Source: Serratia microhaemolytica
GTDB taxonomy: Bacteria > Pseudomonadota > Gammaproteobacteria > Enterobacterales > Enterobacteriaceae
DNA: 64,000 nt
Direction: 5' to 3'
Assembly: GCF_004011885.1 (NCBI RefSeq)
Contig: NZ_SBEF01000018.1
Coordinates: 1-64,000, forward strand
Part shown: positions 10,870 through 20,602 of the stretch, one piece after another
How positions within the stretch are numbered: the first letter of the stretch is position 1
Layout of the letters: every line of letters starts with the position of its first letter
Made by a program: the position numbers and the translations under genes
Notes under the pieces: generated by a model
Seen by the model: the letters and a program-made list of their open reading frames with translations, nothing else
Database searches by the model: none
What the model was told of the DNA's origin: nothing

Positions 10870-11997
10870 CTATAAGTCGGTAGCGACACCGTTAATCCAA
10901 CTGTTCTGTAGCCTCAGTTGCTGATCTAAGGCAATCACACTGGCTAACTTACCGGGTGCAATTGAGCCGAGAGTCTGTGCCATCCCCAGTAATTTGGCTG
11001 GGTGTAGTGATGCCATTCGGATCGCCTGCTCAGCGGGGATGCCGACCTGATTGACCAGGTTACGCACTGCTGCATCCAGCGCCAGCGTGCTGCCTGCTAA
11101 GCCACCACTCTCTGTGCGTACTACACCATGTTGTAACTGCACCGGATAACCACAAATTTCATATTGCCCATCGGGCATACCGGCGGCACGCATGGCATCA
11201 GTCACCAATAATGTGCGTGTAGCAGCGCACTGGCAGCAAATATGCATCACTGCCGGATGCAGGTGATGACCATCCGCGATGATCTCCAACCAGGCACGTG
11301 TATCACTTAACCCGGCACCGACCATACCGGGATTACGATGATGTAAACCGGTCATGCCGTTGAAGCAGTGCACCAGTCCATCGGCTCCGGCATCAAATGC
11401 CGCGATGGTCTGCTCATAACTGGCGGCGCTGTGCCCGAGCATCACCCGAATACCTTGCTGTTTCAGGTAACGGATTGCCGCTAGTGCATTTGGTTTTTCC
11501 GGTGCTAATGCCACCATACGCAGTGTGTTCTGTGATATGGCGATTAATTGCGCCAGCTCGGCAACATCCAGTTCACGAAACAGTTCCGGTGGATGTGCGC
11601 CCTTGTTCTGTGGGGTAAAGTAGGGGCCTTCCAGATAGCTGCCTAGCACCACAGCACCAGCCGTAGGGTGGTGGTAATGGTTGGCAATCCGCGTTAGCGC
11701 TGCGTTGATCTCGGGCAACGGCGCGGTAACAGTGGTGGGCAGCCAATAAGCCACCCCTTCGCGCGCTTTGTGCAATGCCAGTGTTGCGAGTGCGCCAGGA
11801 TCTTCATCCATCACATCCACGCCACTACCGCCGTGGACATGAACATCAATGTAGGCGGGGCACAGCAATTCGGCATCGCGTGCGGTAACACCGCTGGCAA
11901 TCGGTTCAATGGCTACAATCCGGTTGCCTTCGATACGCAGTTGATGATCATCTAACCATCCGTGTTCGGTTAATAGCCGTCTGGCACGCAGTAGCAC
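10870..11997 (-). CDS. agaA: N-acetylgalactosamine-6-phosphate deacetylase
   Basis: 375 aa amidohydrolase of the NagA/AgaA type. Metal and substrate motifs are present in order: DVHVHGG (about residue 52), LEGPYF (about 122), GHSAA, HCFNGM, and the catalytic Asp in LVTDAM. It removes acetate from GalNAc-6-P after PTS import. The start is GTG, two bases after the agaF stop, with GAGGGG 9 bases upstream. AgaA rather than NagA is chosen because all neighbours are aga genes. It is the last gene of the agaZVWEFA unit. Confidence 0.93.
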   Translation of the reverse strand: MLLRARRLLTEHGWLDDHQLRIEGNRIVAIEPIASGVTARDAELLCPAYIDVHVHGGSGVDVMDEDPGALATLALHKAREGVAYWLPTTVTAPLPEINAALTRIANHYHHPTAGAVVLGSYLEGPYFTPQNKGAHPPELFRELDVAELAQLIAISQNTLRMVALAPEKPNALAAIRYLKQQGIRVMLGHSAASYEQTIAAFDAGADGLVHCFNGMTGLHHRNPGMVGAGLSDTRAWLEIIADGHHLHPAVMHICCQCAATRTLLVTDAMRAAGMPDGQYEICGYPVQLQHGVVRTESGGLAGSTLALDAAVRNLVNQVGIPAEQAIRMASLHPAKLLGMAQTLGSIAPGKLASVIALDQQLRLQNSWINGVATDL

Positions 11998-11999
11998 GG

Positions 12000-12434
12000 T
12001 TAGATCCCCTCTTCGACAGCACTGTTACTGCGTTGTCGGTTCATCTCATCGGCCAGGCTGGTTAAGCCACGGTGACCACACTCCAGTGCCATCAGGCGAA
12101 ACTGCTCGCTGCTCAGGCCGTCGCGCTCAAGTGCCATCTCCAGCAACAGTTGCAGATTGACTCCAGCCAGCACTTCTCGCCCTGGCTTTTGCAACGCCAG
12201 GGTTGCAGCAACCCGGAACGGGGTGCCACCGAGCAGGTCGGTCAAAAAGATCAGCCCTTGGCTCTCATCAAGGCTGTCAATGGCTTGTTCAAACTGGTGC
12301 TGTAACTGGGCGGTGGTGGATTCCGCCGGAAAATCGATGGCGACAATTTGTGGCTGTTCGCCAAGGATTTGCAGCATTGCTTGTTCCAGTCCACTGGCAA
12401 AACGCCCATGACCACTCAAAATGATACTTAACAT
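12000..12434 (-). CDS. agaF: PTS enzyme IIA component for N-acetylgalactosamine
   Basis: 144 aa, the E. coli AgaF length. Mannose-family EIIA (PTS EIIA-man fold) with the phosphorylated His at residue 9 in SGHGRFASG and the conserved LTDLLGGTPF. It carries phosphate from HPr to AgaV. The ATG at 12434 gives the family N-terminus; in-frame upstream sequence lacks homology. A 188-base gap separates it from agaE, unusually long inside this operon, and I see no gene there. agaA follows after two bases. Confidence 0.93.
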   Translation of the reverse strand: MLSIILSGHGRFASGLEQAMLQILGEQPQIVAIDFPAESTTAQLQHQFEQAIDSLDESQGLIFLTDLLGGTPFRVAATLALQKPGREVLAGVNLQLLLEMALERDGLSSEQFRLMALECGHRGLTSLADEMNRQRSNSAVEEGI

Positions 12435-12622
12435 AAGTACGCTTCTTATCTCGTTGTAATGACGGTAGTAACCGGTTAGTTGAATCAGAGCCCAGACCAT
12501 GAGGACGACTTTAATTGCCATGGTGCCGACGGGCTGGAAAAGGCTCTAACTCTCTGTCTAAACGGTGATTGTTGTTGTCGCTCGCTGTTGCTATTAATCA
12601 GTATCTGCTAGGCAATAGTTGA

Positions 12623-13498
12623 CTATAGGAAATGGGCGAACTTGCCCACAATCGCCAGCAGTACGGTGATACAGATCAAGCGCAATGGGCTCCAGCCTCG
12701 GCGCACCAGGGCGTACATGCCTAAGGTGTAGAGCAGTGGTAAAAATGCTGGCATCAGTTTGTCTATCACGTCAGCTTGCAGTTTCACTACGGCATCACCG
12801 GCAGTGATTTCCAATGTGGTGCTAAGACGCACATAAGTAGCGACCAGAGCGCCAATCACTGTCATACCCACAATCGAGGCAGCGTGGCCAACTTTACGTG
12901 TATTGGCTTTAATCAGAGGGATAGCAGCCACTCCTTTGCGGTAAGCGTAGTGAGCTAGGCCGAAACGTAATCCGAAATGCACCAAGTTAAACAGCAGCAG
13001 AAATACCACTGCACCAAGGATGGAGCCTTGCAACGCTAGGCTGGCACCAATCCCGCCACAGATGGGTAGTAGTGTTAGCCAGAACATGGCGTCACCGATA
13101 CCACCCAGCGGAGCACCGACCGCAATTTTGGTGCTTTGAATGCTGTTGACATCTTGCTTGGAACGTTCCATCGCCAAGATGATGCCAATAACAAAGGTCA
13201 CCAAGAAAGGATGGGTGTTGAAGAAGCCCATATGGCCTTTCATTGAACGTGCTAAATCACGCGAATTGGTGTGGATTTTTTTTAGCCCTGGCAGCAAACC
13301 ATATAACCATCCGCAAGCTTGCATACGCTCATAGTTAAATGAAGCCTGCAATAACATCGAGCGCCAGGCAATGCGGTTGATATCTTTGCGTGTCAGTTCG
13401 GCACCAATTGACTGATCTTCATAGACGTTGTCACTGTCAGTTAGCACGGATGGGGTTGCTGCCGTTTTTGGCGATGCTGTGTGGATGTCAGATGCCAT
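12623..13498 (-). CDS. agaE: PTS enzyme IID component for N-acetylgalactosamine
   Basis: 291 aa mannose-family EIID membrane protein. Family stretches include RSMLLQASFNYERMQACGW, the MGFFNTHPFL segment and GAPLGGIGDA; several hydrophobic helices fill the C-terminal half. With AgaW it forms the GalNAc channel. The ATG at 13498 has GAGGA 8 bases upstream and overlaps the agaW end by 11 bases; a TTG two codons earlier is less likely. The first 35 residues are polar. In E. coli K-12 agaE is missing; here it is intact. Confidence 0.93.
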   Translation of the reverse strand: MASDIHTASPKTAATPSVLTDSDNVYEDQSIGAELTRKDINRIAWRSMLLQASFNYERMQACGWLYGLLPGLKKIHTNSRDLARSMKGHMGFFNTHPFLVTFVIGIILAMERSKQDVNSIQSTKIAVGAPLGGIGDAMFWLTLLPICGGIGASLALQGSILGAVVFLLLFNLVHFGLRFGLAHYAYRKGVAAIPLIKANTRKVGHAASIVGMTVIGALVATYVRLSTTLEITAGDAVVKLQADVIDKLMPAFLPLLYTLGMYALVRRGWSPLRLICITVLLAIVGKFAHFL

Positions 13499-14270
13499 CT
13501 TCAAATTCCTCTTTCTTTACGCTGGAGGTTTGCACAGGGGCGGGGTCTTTACGCATAAGTTCGATCAGCGCCATCGCTAGTGCGGCAGCGGCAATCGCTA
13601 AGACCGGTAACTTGAGCCAGGCTGCGCCAACAAAGCCAATGATGAAGTAGGGAATGTAGACATTTTTCATCATGATCTTCAGTAACACGGCAAAACCAAT
13701 CGCGGGCATGATCCCACCCGCGACGCTTAGCCCTTCAATCAGACGCTGTGGTAATACCTCTATTGCTGTTTTGGCATGTTCAGCACCAAAGTAAATCGGC
13801 AGGAAAGCGCACAGGAAGTAGAAGCTACCGAGTACCAGCAGTGCCAAATAGTTGATCCGTTCGATACCGCGTGTGTCGGCGTTAGCGGCCATGCGATCCG
13901 CACGCGCCATAACGCCAGACATGATAGAAAATAGGAAGGTGATCCCCATCTGTACCGCGACGGCAAACGGTACCGCAACACCGACTGCGACGGTCGGAGC
14001 AACGCCGGTACTGATAGCAAATGTAGTGCCGACAATGGTGCCGATGATCACGTTGGGAGGCTGTGCGCCAGCCAGTGGTGCTAATCCCATCCAGACCAGC
14101 TCCAGTGTCCCGCCGGTTAAGATACCGGTTTGCAGATCCCCGAGGATCAAGCCAACCAGTGGGCCTAGTACCACTGGCCGGTGCATATGGGTCAGGCCAT
14201 TGAACAGATCCAGCCCGGCAATAAATGCCAGCATGCCTAATGCAATTGCCTGTAATAAGCTAATTTCCAT
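13488..14270 (-). CDS. agaW: PTS enzyme IIC component for N-acetylgalactosamine
   Basis: 260 aa multi-helix EIIC of the mannose/sorbose family, beginning MEISLLQAIALG. Conserved stretches are RPVVLGPLVGLILGD and GGTLELVWMGLAPLAGAQPP. It is full length, unlike the truncated agaW of E. coli K-12. The start at 14270 fits the family; an extended in-frame N-terminus overlaps agaV. It lies 10 bases after agaV and overlaps agaE. AgaC (galactosamine EIIC) is a paralogue, but V-W-E-F order supports AgaW. Confidence 0.92.
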   Translation of the reverse strand: MEISLLQAIALGMLAFIAGLDLFNGLTHMHRPVVLGPLVGLILGDLQTGILTGGTLELVWMGLAPLAGAQPPNVIIGTIVGTTFAISTGVAPTVAVGVAVPFAVAVQMGITFLFSIMSGVMARADRMAANADTRGIERINYLALLVLGSFYFLCAFLPIYFGAEHAKTAIEVLPQRLIEGLSVAGGIMPAIGFAVLLKIMMKNVYIPYFIIGFVGAAWLKLPVLAIAAAALAMALIELMRKDPAPVQTSSVKKEEFEDGI

Positions 14271-14280
14271 AACAGATACC

Positions 14281-14754
14281 TCAAAGGAGTTTGTAAAGAT
14301 CCTGGGCAGGTTCAGTCGGGACACCTTGTACGAAACACTCTACCGCTGCGGCTTTTAACCCTTGAAATGCAGTAATATCCTGCTGATCAACCGAGACGGT
14401 TTTTGCAATTTGTGTTTTGCCTTCGGCGTAGTGCATATTGCCGACATTGATACGTTTGATCGGCACGTTGCCCTGTACCAAGGTGAGAAAGTCTTGCGGG
14501 TTTTTGCATACCAGCAGAATTTTCTGGTGATCGGCAGCACGGTGAATGTTATCGATCACTTTCTGTAGTGGCCAAAAGCGGATGGCAATCCCTTCTGCCA
14601 GTACCATTTCCATCAGGTTTTGCTGAATGCTATCTTCAGCAACGGCATCATTGGCCACCAGTACCAGATTGGCACCAGCAAATCCTACCCATTGCACCCC
14701 TACTTGGCCGTGAACCAAGCGCTCATCAATACGGCTTAATACGATGTTTGGCAT
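14281..14754 (-). CDS. agaV: PTS enzyme IIB component for N-acetylgalactosamine
   Basis: 157 aa, the usual AgaV length. Sorbose-type EIIB with the phosphorylated His at residue 15 in SRIDERLVHGQVG. It takes phosphate from AgaF and gives it to the incoming sugar at the AgaWE channel. It is the second gene of the operon, 72 bases after agaZ. AgaB is the related galactosamine-specific protein; gene order argues for AgaV. Confidence 0.93.
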   Translation of the reverse strand: MPNIVLSRIDERLVHGQVGVQWVGFAGANLVLVANDAVAEDSIQQNLMEMVLAEGIAIRFWPLQKVIDNIHRAADHQKILLVCKNPQDFLTLVQGNVPIKRINVGNMHYAEGKTQIAKTVSVDQQDITAFQGLKAAAVECFVQGVPTEPAQDLYKLL

Positions 14755-14826
14755 ATTTTTCCCTTCTTCTTATCGTGGTAATACCAGGTTATGACGCTAA
14801 ACCAAGGGTATTGCGTGTCACCCGGG

Positions 14827-16113
14827 TTACTGTGCTTCACCCAAGCAGGCAGCATGGTACTGGCGCAGCACGTCTTGAATGTGGTCGATCGTTAGCGCTA
14901 ATGGTGTGGCTGCAATCACGCCTTCACGCACACGGGCATACTGTAGTGGCAGATATTGGCTGATCAGCGGCAGTGGGATCGCTTGATTGGCCAGATTGGT
15001 AAGCAGGCGTGCATAGGCTTGGTCGATCTGTTGTTCAGGCCAGTAGTAGCGCACCCGATCGGAGTAGCTGTAACTGCGTGCCAGTCGCTTGGCGCCATGC
15101 GTGCCGTGGTAGTGTTGCTGCCAGTATTGCGGTTGGTCGAGCATCACCATCTCCATCACCTCGCGTAGGCCGGAGCATTGGTGGGCAGGGCGTAGTTCCT
15201 GTTCAATCGCTGCCAGTGAGAATAGCGCTTCACGCAGTGCAAAGGTCAGTGCCGGGCCCACTTTTAAGATGGCAAAATGCTGTTCAACCAGTTGTTTCAG
15301 TGCTTGTGGGGTTTGGTAGTCGGTGGAGTGTGCTTCAAACAGCATAGTTTCTGAATTTTCGATCAATTGACTCAGTGCCAGTGACTTCTCTGGTTGAAAG
15401 TCAATTATTTGGGTGTGATCGAACTCAACGCCTGGCTGTACTACTAAGCCGATGATACGCGGCCAGATGGCGGCTAATCCGTGTTGTGTAAAGGCGTGAT
15501 GGTGTGCTGTTAGTGTGGCGTTGGCCGCTTCAGGTGTTGTGACCGCCAGGCTCTCCAGTGTCTCATGCGCACCGCCCGGTACTGGTACTTCGGTGCCGAT
15601 GACATACACTAAATCTGAATGACCAAATTCTGCTAGGCAGGTTTGTTCGGCGATGCTGGCTAGGCGTGCGGCGCGTTCAGCGACAATTGCATCAGTGAGC
15701 GGGATTGGGTCGTCAGCACAGGACATGCTGCAATCAAGGTGGATTTTTTTGAACCCTGCGGCCACATAGCTGCGGATCAGTTCATCAGCTTGCGCCATTG
15801 CTTCGGCAGCAGTCTGGTGCTGCCAGCGGTTTGGTCCAAGATGATCACCGCCTAAAATTAACTTTTCCTGAGGGAAATTTTGTTTTTCTGCCAACTGCCG
15901 GATGAAACTGTGGAAGTCGGCGGGTGTCATACCGGTGTAACCACCGTACTGATCGACTTGGTTAGAGGTAGCTTCAACTAGCAGTAGCGCTTGATTCTGC
16001 TTGGCGTGCTGCATGGCGGCTTCAAGGACGAGCGGATGTGCGGAACAGACAGCGAAAATGCCACAACGCTTGCCCTGTTTATGGTGAGCCACAAACTCGG
16101 TTAAATGTTTCAC
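14827..16113 (-). CDS. agaZ: AgaZ/KbaZ, tagatose-1,6-bisphosphate aldolase partner subunit
   Basis: 428 aa, similar to E. coli KbaZ (426). The family is needed for full activity and stability of the AgaY/KbaY aldolase. Conserved stretches include [42 protein letters not shown] and [13 protein letters not shown]. It opens the agaZVWEFA operon, divergent from agaR across 261 bases that carry AgaR-like operators. GatZ is a paralogue; context favours AgaZ. Confidence 0.93.
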   Translation of the reverse strand: MKHLTEFVAHHKQGKRCGIFAVCSAHPLVLEAAMQHAKQNQALLLVEATSNQVDQYGGYTGMTPADFHSFIRQLAEKQNFPQEKLILGGDHLGPNRWQHQTAAEAMAQADELIRSYVAAGFKKIHLDCSMSCADDPIPLTDAIVAERAARLASIAEQTCLAEFGHSDLVYVIGTEVPVPGGAHETLESLAVTTPEAANATLTAHHHAFTQHGLAAIWPRIIGLVVQPGVEFDHTQIIDFQPEKSLALSQLIENSETMLFEAHSTDYQTPQALKQLVEQHFAILKVGPALTFALREALFSLAAIEQELRPAHQCSGLREVMEMVMLDQPQYWQQHYHGTHGAKRLARSYSYSDRVRYYWPEQQIDQAYARLLTNLANQAIPLPLISQYLPLQYARVREGVIAATPLALTIDHIQDVLRQYHAACLGEAQ

Positions 16114-16216
16114 TTTCTTCCCCGTGTTGTTGTCGTGTTGTTGTATGGATGGTGCTGCTATCGATCTTGTAGCTTTCGATTTGTTTCTTTGATAGTGCTA
16201 TATCGTAAATGCAAAG

Positions 16217-16236
16217 CAAAGAGAAAGGTAATGAAA
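16217..16236 (-). promoter_or_regulatory. AgaR-like operator upstream of agaZ
   Basis: Minus-strand box beginning TTTCATTACC matches about 18 of 20 core positions of the E. coli AgaR consensus as recalled. About 100 bases upstream of the agaZ start. Confidence 0.55.
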
Positions 16237-16250
16237 TTGAGATCTGTTTC

Positions 16251-16270
16251 ACAAAAGAAGTGCAACGAAA
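16251..16270 (-). promoter_or_regulatory. AgaR-like operator between agaZ and agaR
   Basis: Minus-strand box beginning TTTCGTTGCA matches about 18 of 20 core positions of the AgaR consensus as recalled. It is 14 bases from the previous box, roughly in line with repeated operators. Confidence 0.5.
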
Positions 16271-16343
16271 GTTTTTAGTCATAGACGAATGAAAAGAAGC
16301 CAATTATGCTTGGCACTTGCTTTCCGTTTGGATAAGTGCGTTA

Positions 16344-16363
16344 ATAAAAGAAACAAAATGAAA
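16344..16363 (-). promoter_or_regulatory. AgaR-like operator just before agaR
   Basis: Minus-strand box beginning TTTCATTTTG matches about 19 of 20 core positions, the best in the window. It ends 11 bases before the agaR ATG, so AgaR probably represses its own gene here. Confidence 0.65.
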
Positions 16364-16374
16364 CAAAGGGTGTT

Positions 16375-17199
16375 ATGAAAGGGTTATCTGTGCGTCACAG
16401 CAATTCTGTACCTGAGAAACGTCTCATGGGTACTAGCGAGAGACGTGAGCATATTATTCAACGGCTGCGTCAGCAAGGAAGCGTTCAAGTTAATGATCTG
16501 TCAGATTTTTTTGGTGTATCAACCGTTACTATCCGTAATGATCTGGCTTTTTTGGAGAAGCAGGGAATTGCGTTGCGCGCCTATGGCGGTGCGCTGGTGT
16601 GCGCACCTGTTAACTCGGTTAGTGAACCTTCGGTAGAAGATAAGAGCGCACTCAATACCAGTTTGAAGCGTAGCATTGCACGTTTGGCGGTTTCGCTGAT
16701 TAAACCGGGGCATCGAGTGATCCTCGATTCAGGGACCACCACTTATGAGATTGCACGTTTGATGCGACAGCATCAGGGGGTGATTGTGATGACCAACGGT
16801 ATCAATGTGGCAAATGCGCTGCTAGAAGCCGAGGGCGTGGAGTTGTTGATGACCGGTGGGCAGTTACGTCGTCAATCGCAATCTTTTTATGGTGATCAAG
16901 CCGATCAGTCATTGCTTAATTACCACTTTGATATGCTGTTTTTGGGTGTTGATGCAATAGATTTGGAGCGTGGCGTCAGTACGCATAACCAGGATGAAGC
17001 GCGTTTGAACCGCCGGATGTGTGAAGTGGCAGAGCGTATCATCGTCGTGACCGATTCAACTAAATTTAGCCGTTCCAGTCTGCACAAGATCATTGATACG
17101 CAGCGTATTGACATGGTGATCACTGACAGTGACATTGCTGCTGATAGTCTTGAAGGGTTACGCAAGCTGGGGATTGAGGTATTGCTGGTGAGCCATTAG
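16375..17199 (+). CDS. agaR: AgaR, DeoR-family repressor of the aga genes
   Basis: 274 aa DeoR-type regulator (E. coli AgaR 269). The N-terminal helix-turn-helix is in the segment [20 protein letters not shown] (about residues 36-55), followed by a DeoR sugar-phosphate effector domain with [12 protein letters not shown] and [23 protein letters not shown] precedes the ATG. It is divergent from agaZ, with operators in between. The stop codon and last two residues (Ser-His) are made by the first units of a heptanucleotide tandem repeat, so the C-terminal end may have been altered slightly relative to E. coli. Confidence 0.95.
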   Translation: MKGLSVRHSNSVPEKRLMGTSERREHIIQRLRQQGSVQVNDLSDFFGVSTVTIRNDLAFLEKQGIALRAYGGALVCAPVNSVSEPSVEDKSALNTSLKRSIARLAVSLIKPGHRVILDSGTTTYEIARLMRQHQGVIVMTNGINVANALLEAEGVELLMTGGQLRRQSQSFYGDQADQSLLNYHFDMLFLGVDAIDLERGVSTHNQDEARLNRRMCEVAERIIVVTDSTKFSRSSLHKIIDTQRIDMVITDSDIAADSLEGLRKLGIEVLLVSH

Positions 17200-17253
17200 C
17201 CATTAGCCATTAGCCATTAGCCATTAGCCATTAGCCATTAGCCATTAGCCATT
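17191..17253. repeat. Heptanucleotide tandem repeat, nine copies of AGCCATT
   Basis: Nine perfect units of AGCCATT run from the last codons of agaR into the intergenic region. The agaR stop (TAG, 17197-17199) is formed across units 1 and 2. Because every copy recreates the same end, gain or loss of units would not change AgaR. This is a likely slippage-variable site. Confidence 0.95.
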
Positions 17254-17261
17254 AACTGCAA

Positions 17262-17296
17262 CCTGCCCCGGTACTGTATCGCAGCACGGGAGCAGG
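17262..17296. terminator. Imperfect hairpin between agaR and potC
   Basis: Arms 17262-17276 and 17282-17296 pair at 12 of 15 positions around a 5-base loop. G+C-rich and placed between convergent genes, so a terminator is plausible, though no strong T-run follows. Confidence 0.4.
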
Positions 17297-17308
17297 CGGG
17301 GGGCTTGG

Positions 17309-17346
17309 CTGTTATTTGTCAAATTTGCTGTTATTTGTCAAATTTG
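17309..17346. repeat. Perfect 19-bp tandem duplication
   Basis: Two exact head-to-tail copies of a 19-bp unit (17309-17327, 17328-17346), each holding the palindrome ATTTGTCAAAT. It sits just downstream of the potC stop. It could be a recent duplication or a paired protein-binding site. Confidence 0.8.
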
Positions 17347-17360
17347 TTAGTGCGATAGCG

Positions 17361-18182
17361 TTAACATCTATCAGTGTCATCGCGGCTGTGCTTCGTGGTG
17401 TTGAGGGGGGCACTGCGCCGCTCACGCAATAGCCACTGGCTGAGCAGTACCAATAGCAGTGAGAACAGTAACAAAATAGTGGCGAGGGCATTGACCTCTG
17501 GTGAGATGCCCACCTTCACCATTGAGTAGATTTTTAGCGGTAAGATCTCGTAGCTTGGGCTGGTGACAAACGAAGAGACAACAACGTCATCCATCGACAG
17601 TGTGAAGCTCAGTAGCCAACTGGCAGCAATCGCCGGCATGGCAAGCGGCAGAATAATTTTACGCAAAATCACTGCTTCTGACGCCCCCAAGTCCTTCGCC
17701 GCTTCCAGCATCTTGACATCAAACCCTTTCAGCCGTGAATAGACGGTGATCACCACAAATGGCAGGCAGAAGGTGATGTGTGAAAACAGCAGTGACCAGA
17801 AACCAAGTGAAATACCAAGCAGCATAAACAGTACTAGCAGTGAGATTGCCATCACAATATCGGGTGACATCATTACCACAAACAGCATTCCGCCAACGAA
17901 GGGTTTGCCGCGAAATGGATAACGATAGAGCGCTACAGCAGCAAGCGAGCCAAGCAGTGTGGCACAACTGGCAGTCAATAACGCCATGATCAGTGAGTGC
18001 CCAGCAGCCTGTAGTAGGCTGTCGTTGTTGAGTAGCGAGTGGTACCACTGGGTGGTAAATCCCTGCCAGTTGATAGCAAAACGTGAGCTGTTAAACGAGT
18101 TGATGATTAATAGCATGATCGGTAAGTAGAGATAGGCATAGATCAGCGCCATCAATCCGGTACGCAGTAGACGGTTGATCAT
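17361..18182 (-). CDS. potC: PotC, spermidine/putrescine permease subunit
   Basis: 273 aa (E. coli 264), inner-membrane ABC permease with about six helices. The EAA loop lies in MLEAAKDLGASEAVILRKIILP. Its start overlaps the potB end by four bases. In E. coli potD follows at once; here the operon ends and convergent agaR begins after repeats. The last 20 residues are polar and longer than in E. coli. With PotA, PotB and PotD it imports polyamines. Confidence 0.95.
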   Translation of the reverse strand: MINRLLRTGLMALIYAYLYLPIMLLIINSFNSSRFAINWQGFTTQWYHSLLNNDSLLQAAGHSLIMALLTASCATLLGSLAAVALYRYPFRGKPFVGGMLFVVMMSPDIVMAISLLVLFMLLGISLGFWSLLFSHITFCLPFVVITVYSRLKGFDVKMLEAAKDLGASEAVILRKIILPLAMPAIAASWLLSFTLSMDDVVVSSFVTSPSYEILPLKIYSMVKVGISPEVNALATILLLFSLLLVLLSQWLLRERRSAPLNTTKHSRDDTDRC

Positions 18183-19039
18183 CCCAGTTCCCCACCACTG
18201 TTTAATAATTTTGCGCTGCGATAGTAGATCCAGAGCAATACTCCCATCAGCAGTGTGAGTGTAATGCTGGTAGCAGCACCAAACGGCCAGTCACGTTGAT
18301 TGAGAAACTGGCTTTTGATGACATTGCCGATCAATAGGTTTTTTGCACCACCCATTAAATCGGCAACGTAGAACATGCCCATTGCGGGTAACAACACCAG
18401 GAGACAACCTGCGATAATGCCGGGCATGGTGAGCGGGACGACGATGCGAATGAATGTTTGTCGTTTGTTGGCACCAAGATCACGTGCGGCTTCAATATAG
18501 GAGCGATCCAGTTTCTCTAGGCTGGCATAGATTGGCAGGATCATAAATGGCAGCAGGATATAGACTAGCCCGAGGATCACTGCGACCGGTGTGTACATGA
18601 TGCGCAGAGGCGTTTCAATCAGACCGCTCCAGAGCAGGAAGTCGTTCAGATAGCCACGGGTGCTGAGGAACAGTTTGAGGCCATAGATGCGGATCAGTGA
18701 GTTAGTCCAAAATGGCACAATCAGTAAAAACAGCAGCAGTGGTCGTATCTTTTGTGGCAGTTGCACTAAGGTGAATGCAAACAGGTAGCCGGGGATCAGG
18801 CAGCAGATGGTAGCAATCAGTGCCATGTTGAGTGAGTGCAGCATCACTTGGGCGTAGAGTGGATCGAACAGCCGAGTGTAGTTGTCGAGTGTGAAAATCA
18901 GTTTAACCAGCTCGCTATCGTCACGGGTGAGAAAACTGGTGATGATGATCATCAGATTTGGCAAAAAAACGAATAGCACTAGCCAGGCAACGACAACGGT
19001 GATCACCAGATTCTGCAACAGATTAGCGGGTTTCTTCAT
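18179..19039 (-). CDS. potB: PotB, spermidine/putrescine permease subunit
   Basis: 286 aa from the ATG at 19039 (MKKPANLLQ), matching the E. coli PotB length class. Six hydrophobic helices, and the EAA loop in [29 protein letters not shown] four codons upstream is possible but directly abuts GGAGG. The gene overlaps the end of potA by 17 bases and potC by four, showing a coupled operon. Confidence 0.95.
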   Translation of the reverse strand: MKKPANLLQNLVITVVVAWLVLFVFLPNLMIIITSFLTRDDSELVKLIFTLDNYTRLFDPLYAQVMLHSLNMALIATICCLIPGYLFAFTLVQLPQKIRPLLLFLLIVPFWTNSLIRIYGLKLFLSTRGYLNDFLLWSGLIETPLRIMYTPVAVILGLVYILLPFMILPIYASLEKLDRSYIEAARDLGANKRQTFIRIVVPLTMPGIIAGCLLVLLPAMGMFYVADLMGGAKNLLIGNVIKSQFLNQRDWPFGAATSITLTLLMGVLLWIYYRSAKLLNSGGELG

Positions 19040-20129
19040 CTTCCAGTACAACCTCCCAACTTGCTACCCATGTGATGGCCATTTTCTGATTGAGTGAGTG
19101 GTCAAAGTCGGGGTCGTCTTCATTGAAAAATTCACTGACCATCACCATTTTGCCATTTTCCAGTTCCAGCACTGATTCAAGTGTCATGCCTTTGTAGTTG
19201 CGTTCACGCACATAGCCAATCAACCCATCGATGGCTGCGCTGTCGTTGACCTCTTCAACTCGTAAATCTTCTGGTCGCAATAGCACTTTTAACCGTTGCC
19301 CAGTGACAACCGGCAGTGTGGCATACAGATCACACTCCCGTCCTTCTACTTGAGCGCGTACCCGTTGTGGATCAAGGCGTTTTAACACCGTAGCATCAAA
19401 AATATTTATCTCGCCGATAAAACTGGCGACGAACAGGTTTTTCGGTTCTTCGTAGATTTCACGCGGCGTGCCATCCTGTTCAATCTGGCCATCACGCATC
19501 ACTACAATCCGGTCTGAAAGGGTGAGTGCCTCTTCCTGATCGTGGGTGACAAAGATAAAGGTGATGCCAAGTTTACGTTGCAGTGCTTTCAACTCGTTTT
19601 GCATCTGCTTGCGTAACTTGTAATCGAGTGCCGAGAGTGATTCATCCAGCAGTAGAATCTTCGGTTTATTCACCACGGCGCGTGCGATAGCGACACGCTG
19701 TTGCTGCCCCCCAGAAAGTTGATGTGGACGGCGTTGTGCGAAAGTTTCGAGCTGCACCATGCGCAGTACCTGTTCGACGCGTTGTGTCAGTTCGTCGCGT
19801 GCCGTTTTCTGCATCCGCAGACCAAAGGCAACATTATCGAAGAGGGTCATATGCGGAAACAGTGCATAGCTCTGGAACACGGTATTAACATGGCGATGTT
19901 CAGCAGCAAGCGCGGTGATGTCTTGCCCATCGAGAATAATTTTTCCGTGGTCGGTTTGCTCTAAACCAGCAATCAGGCGTAGCACGGTGGTTTTTCCGCA
20001 ACCGGAAGGGCCAAGAATGGTAAGGAACTCACCATCCTTAACTTCAAGATTGAAATTACTGACAATTTCTTTATCGCCAAAGCGCTTGCTTATCGATTCT
20101 AGTTTTAGTAACGAGGATTTTTTAGTCAT
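19023..20129 (-). CDS. potA: PotA, spermidine/putrescine ABC transporter ATPase
   Basis: 368 aa (E. coli 378). Walker [10 protein letters not shown] at residues 40-48, signature LSGGQQQR, Walker [13 protein letters not shown] and the switch His in FVTHDQEE are all present. The C-terminal third is the TOBE-type regulatory domain ([11 protein letters not shown]). It is the first gene of the potABC operon, divergent from pepT as in E. coli. Confidence 0.96.
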   Translation of the reverse strand: MTKKSSLLKLESISKRFGDKEIVSNFNLEVKDGEFLTILGPSGCGKTTVLRLIAGLEQTDHGKIILDGQDITALAAEHRHVNTVFQSYALFPHMTLFDNVAFGLRMQKTARDELTQRVEQVLRMVQLETFAQRRPHQLSGGQQQRVAIARAVVNKPKILLLDESLSALDYKLRKQMQNELKALQRKLGITFIFVTHDQEEALTLSDRIVVMRDGQIEQDGTPREIYEEPKNLFVASFIGEINIFDATVLKRLDPQRVRAQVEGRECDLYATLPVVTGQRLKVLLRPEDLRVEEVNDSAAIDGLIGYVRERNYKGMTLESVLELENGKMVMVSEFFNEDDPDFDHSLNQKMAITWVASWEVVLEDEETR

Positions 20130-20602
20130 TTATGCCCTGATTACCTCCAGCACGAGCAGAGTGGGCGTGAGCGACTCACGCATTGAGCGATTTGATCAGA
20201 AACGACCAAACGAACATTTAATCTGCCATCGTTCGGCAGTCGCGTCATTTGGCGAGCAACAAAATTTTTAGCATCGGCATGATAGACGCAGCGGCAGACA
20301 ATTGAAAGTCAAACCGTGGCTAGATTATTGCAGTTGTTCAGTGAACTGAAGCGGGTGGTTCGGCAGCAGTAATGGTTTAATTCATTAGCGCTATTTGAGT
20401 GGCTGCCTTATTCCTGAATGTTGTTCGAAATACTTACTGAGTAGTGTCTATGCTGTAGTTACGGTATGTTCGTCGTTAGGCAAACCATCTACCTCAATGA
20501 TAGTTAGCAGATAGCACTCTAAATTTGGTTATTAATGATGTGACGCAAGATTTGATCCGAATCGGTTCCGCATAATTAGCAGTCGAATATCGGGGGGGAG
20601 TT
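20130..20602. other. Divergent potA-pepT promoter region
   Basis: 473 bases without a convincing gene. It must hold promoters for potABC (minus) and pepT (plus). I cannot mark clear hexamers with confidence. Confidence 0.4.

Noticed and set aside
13852-14358. 168-codon plus-strand frame opposite agaW/agaV
   Set aside because: Antisense shadow of two conserved PTS genes.
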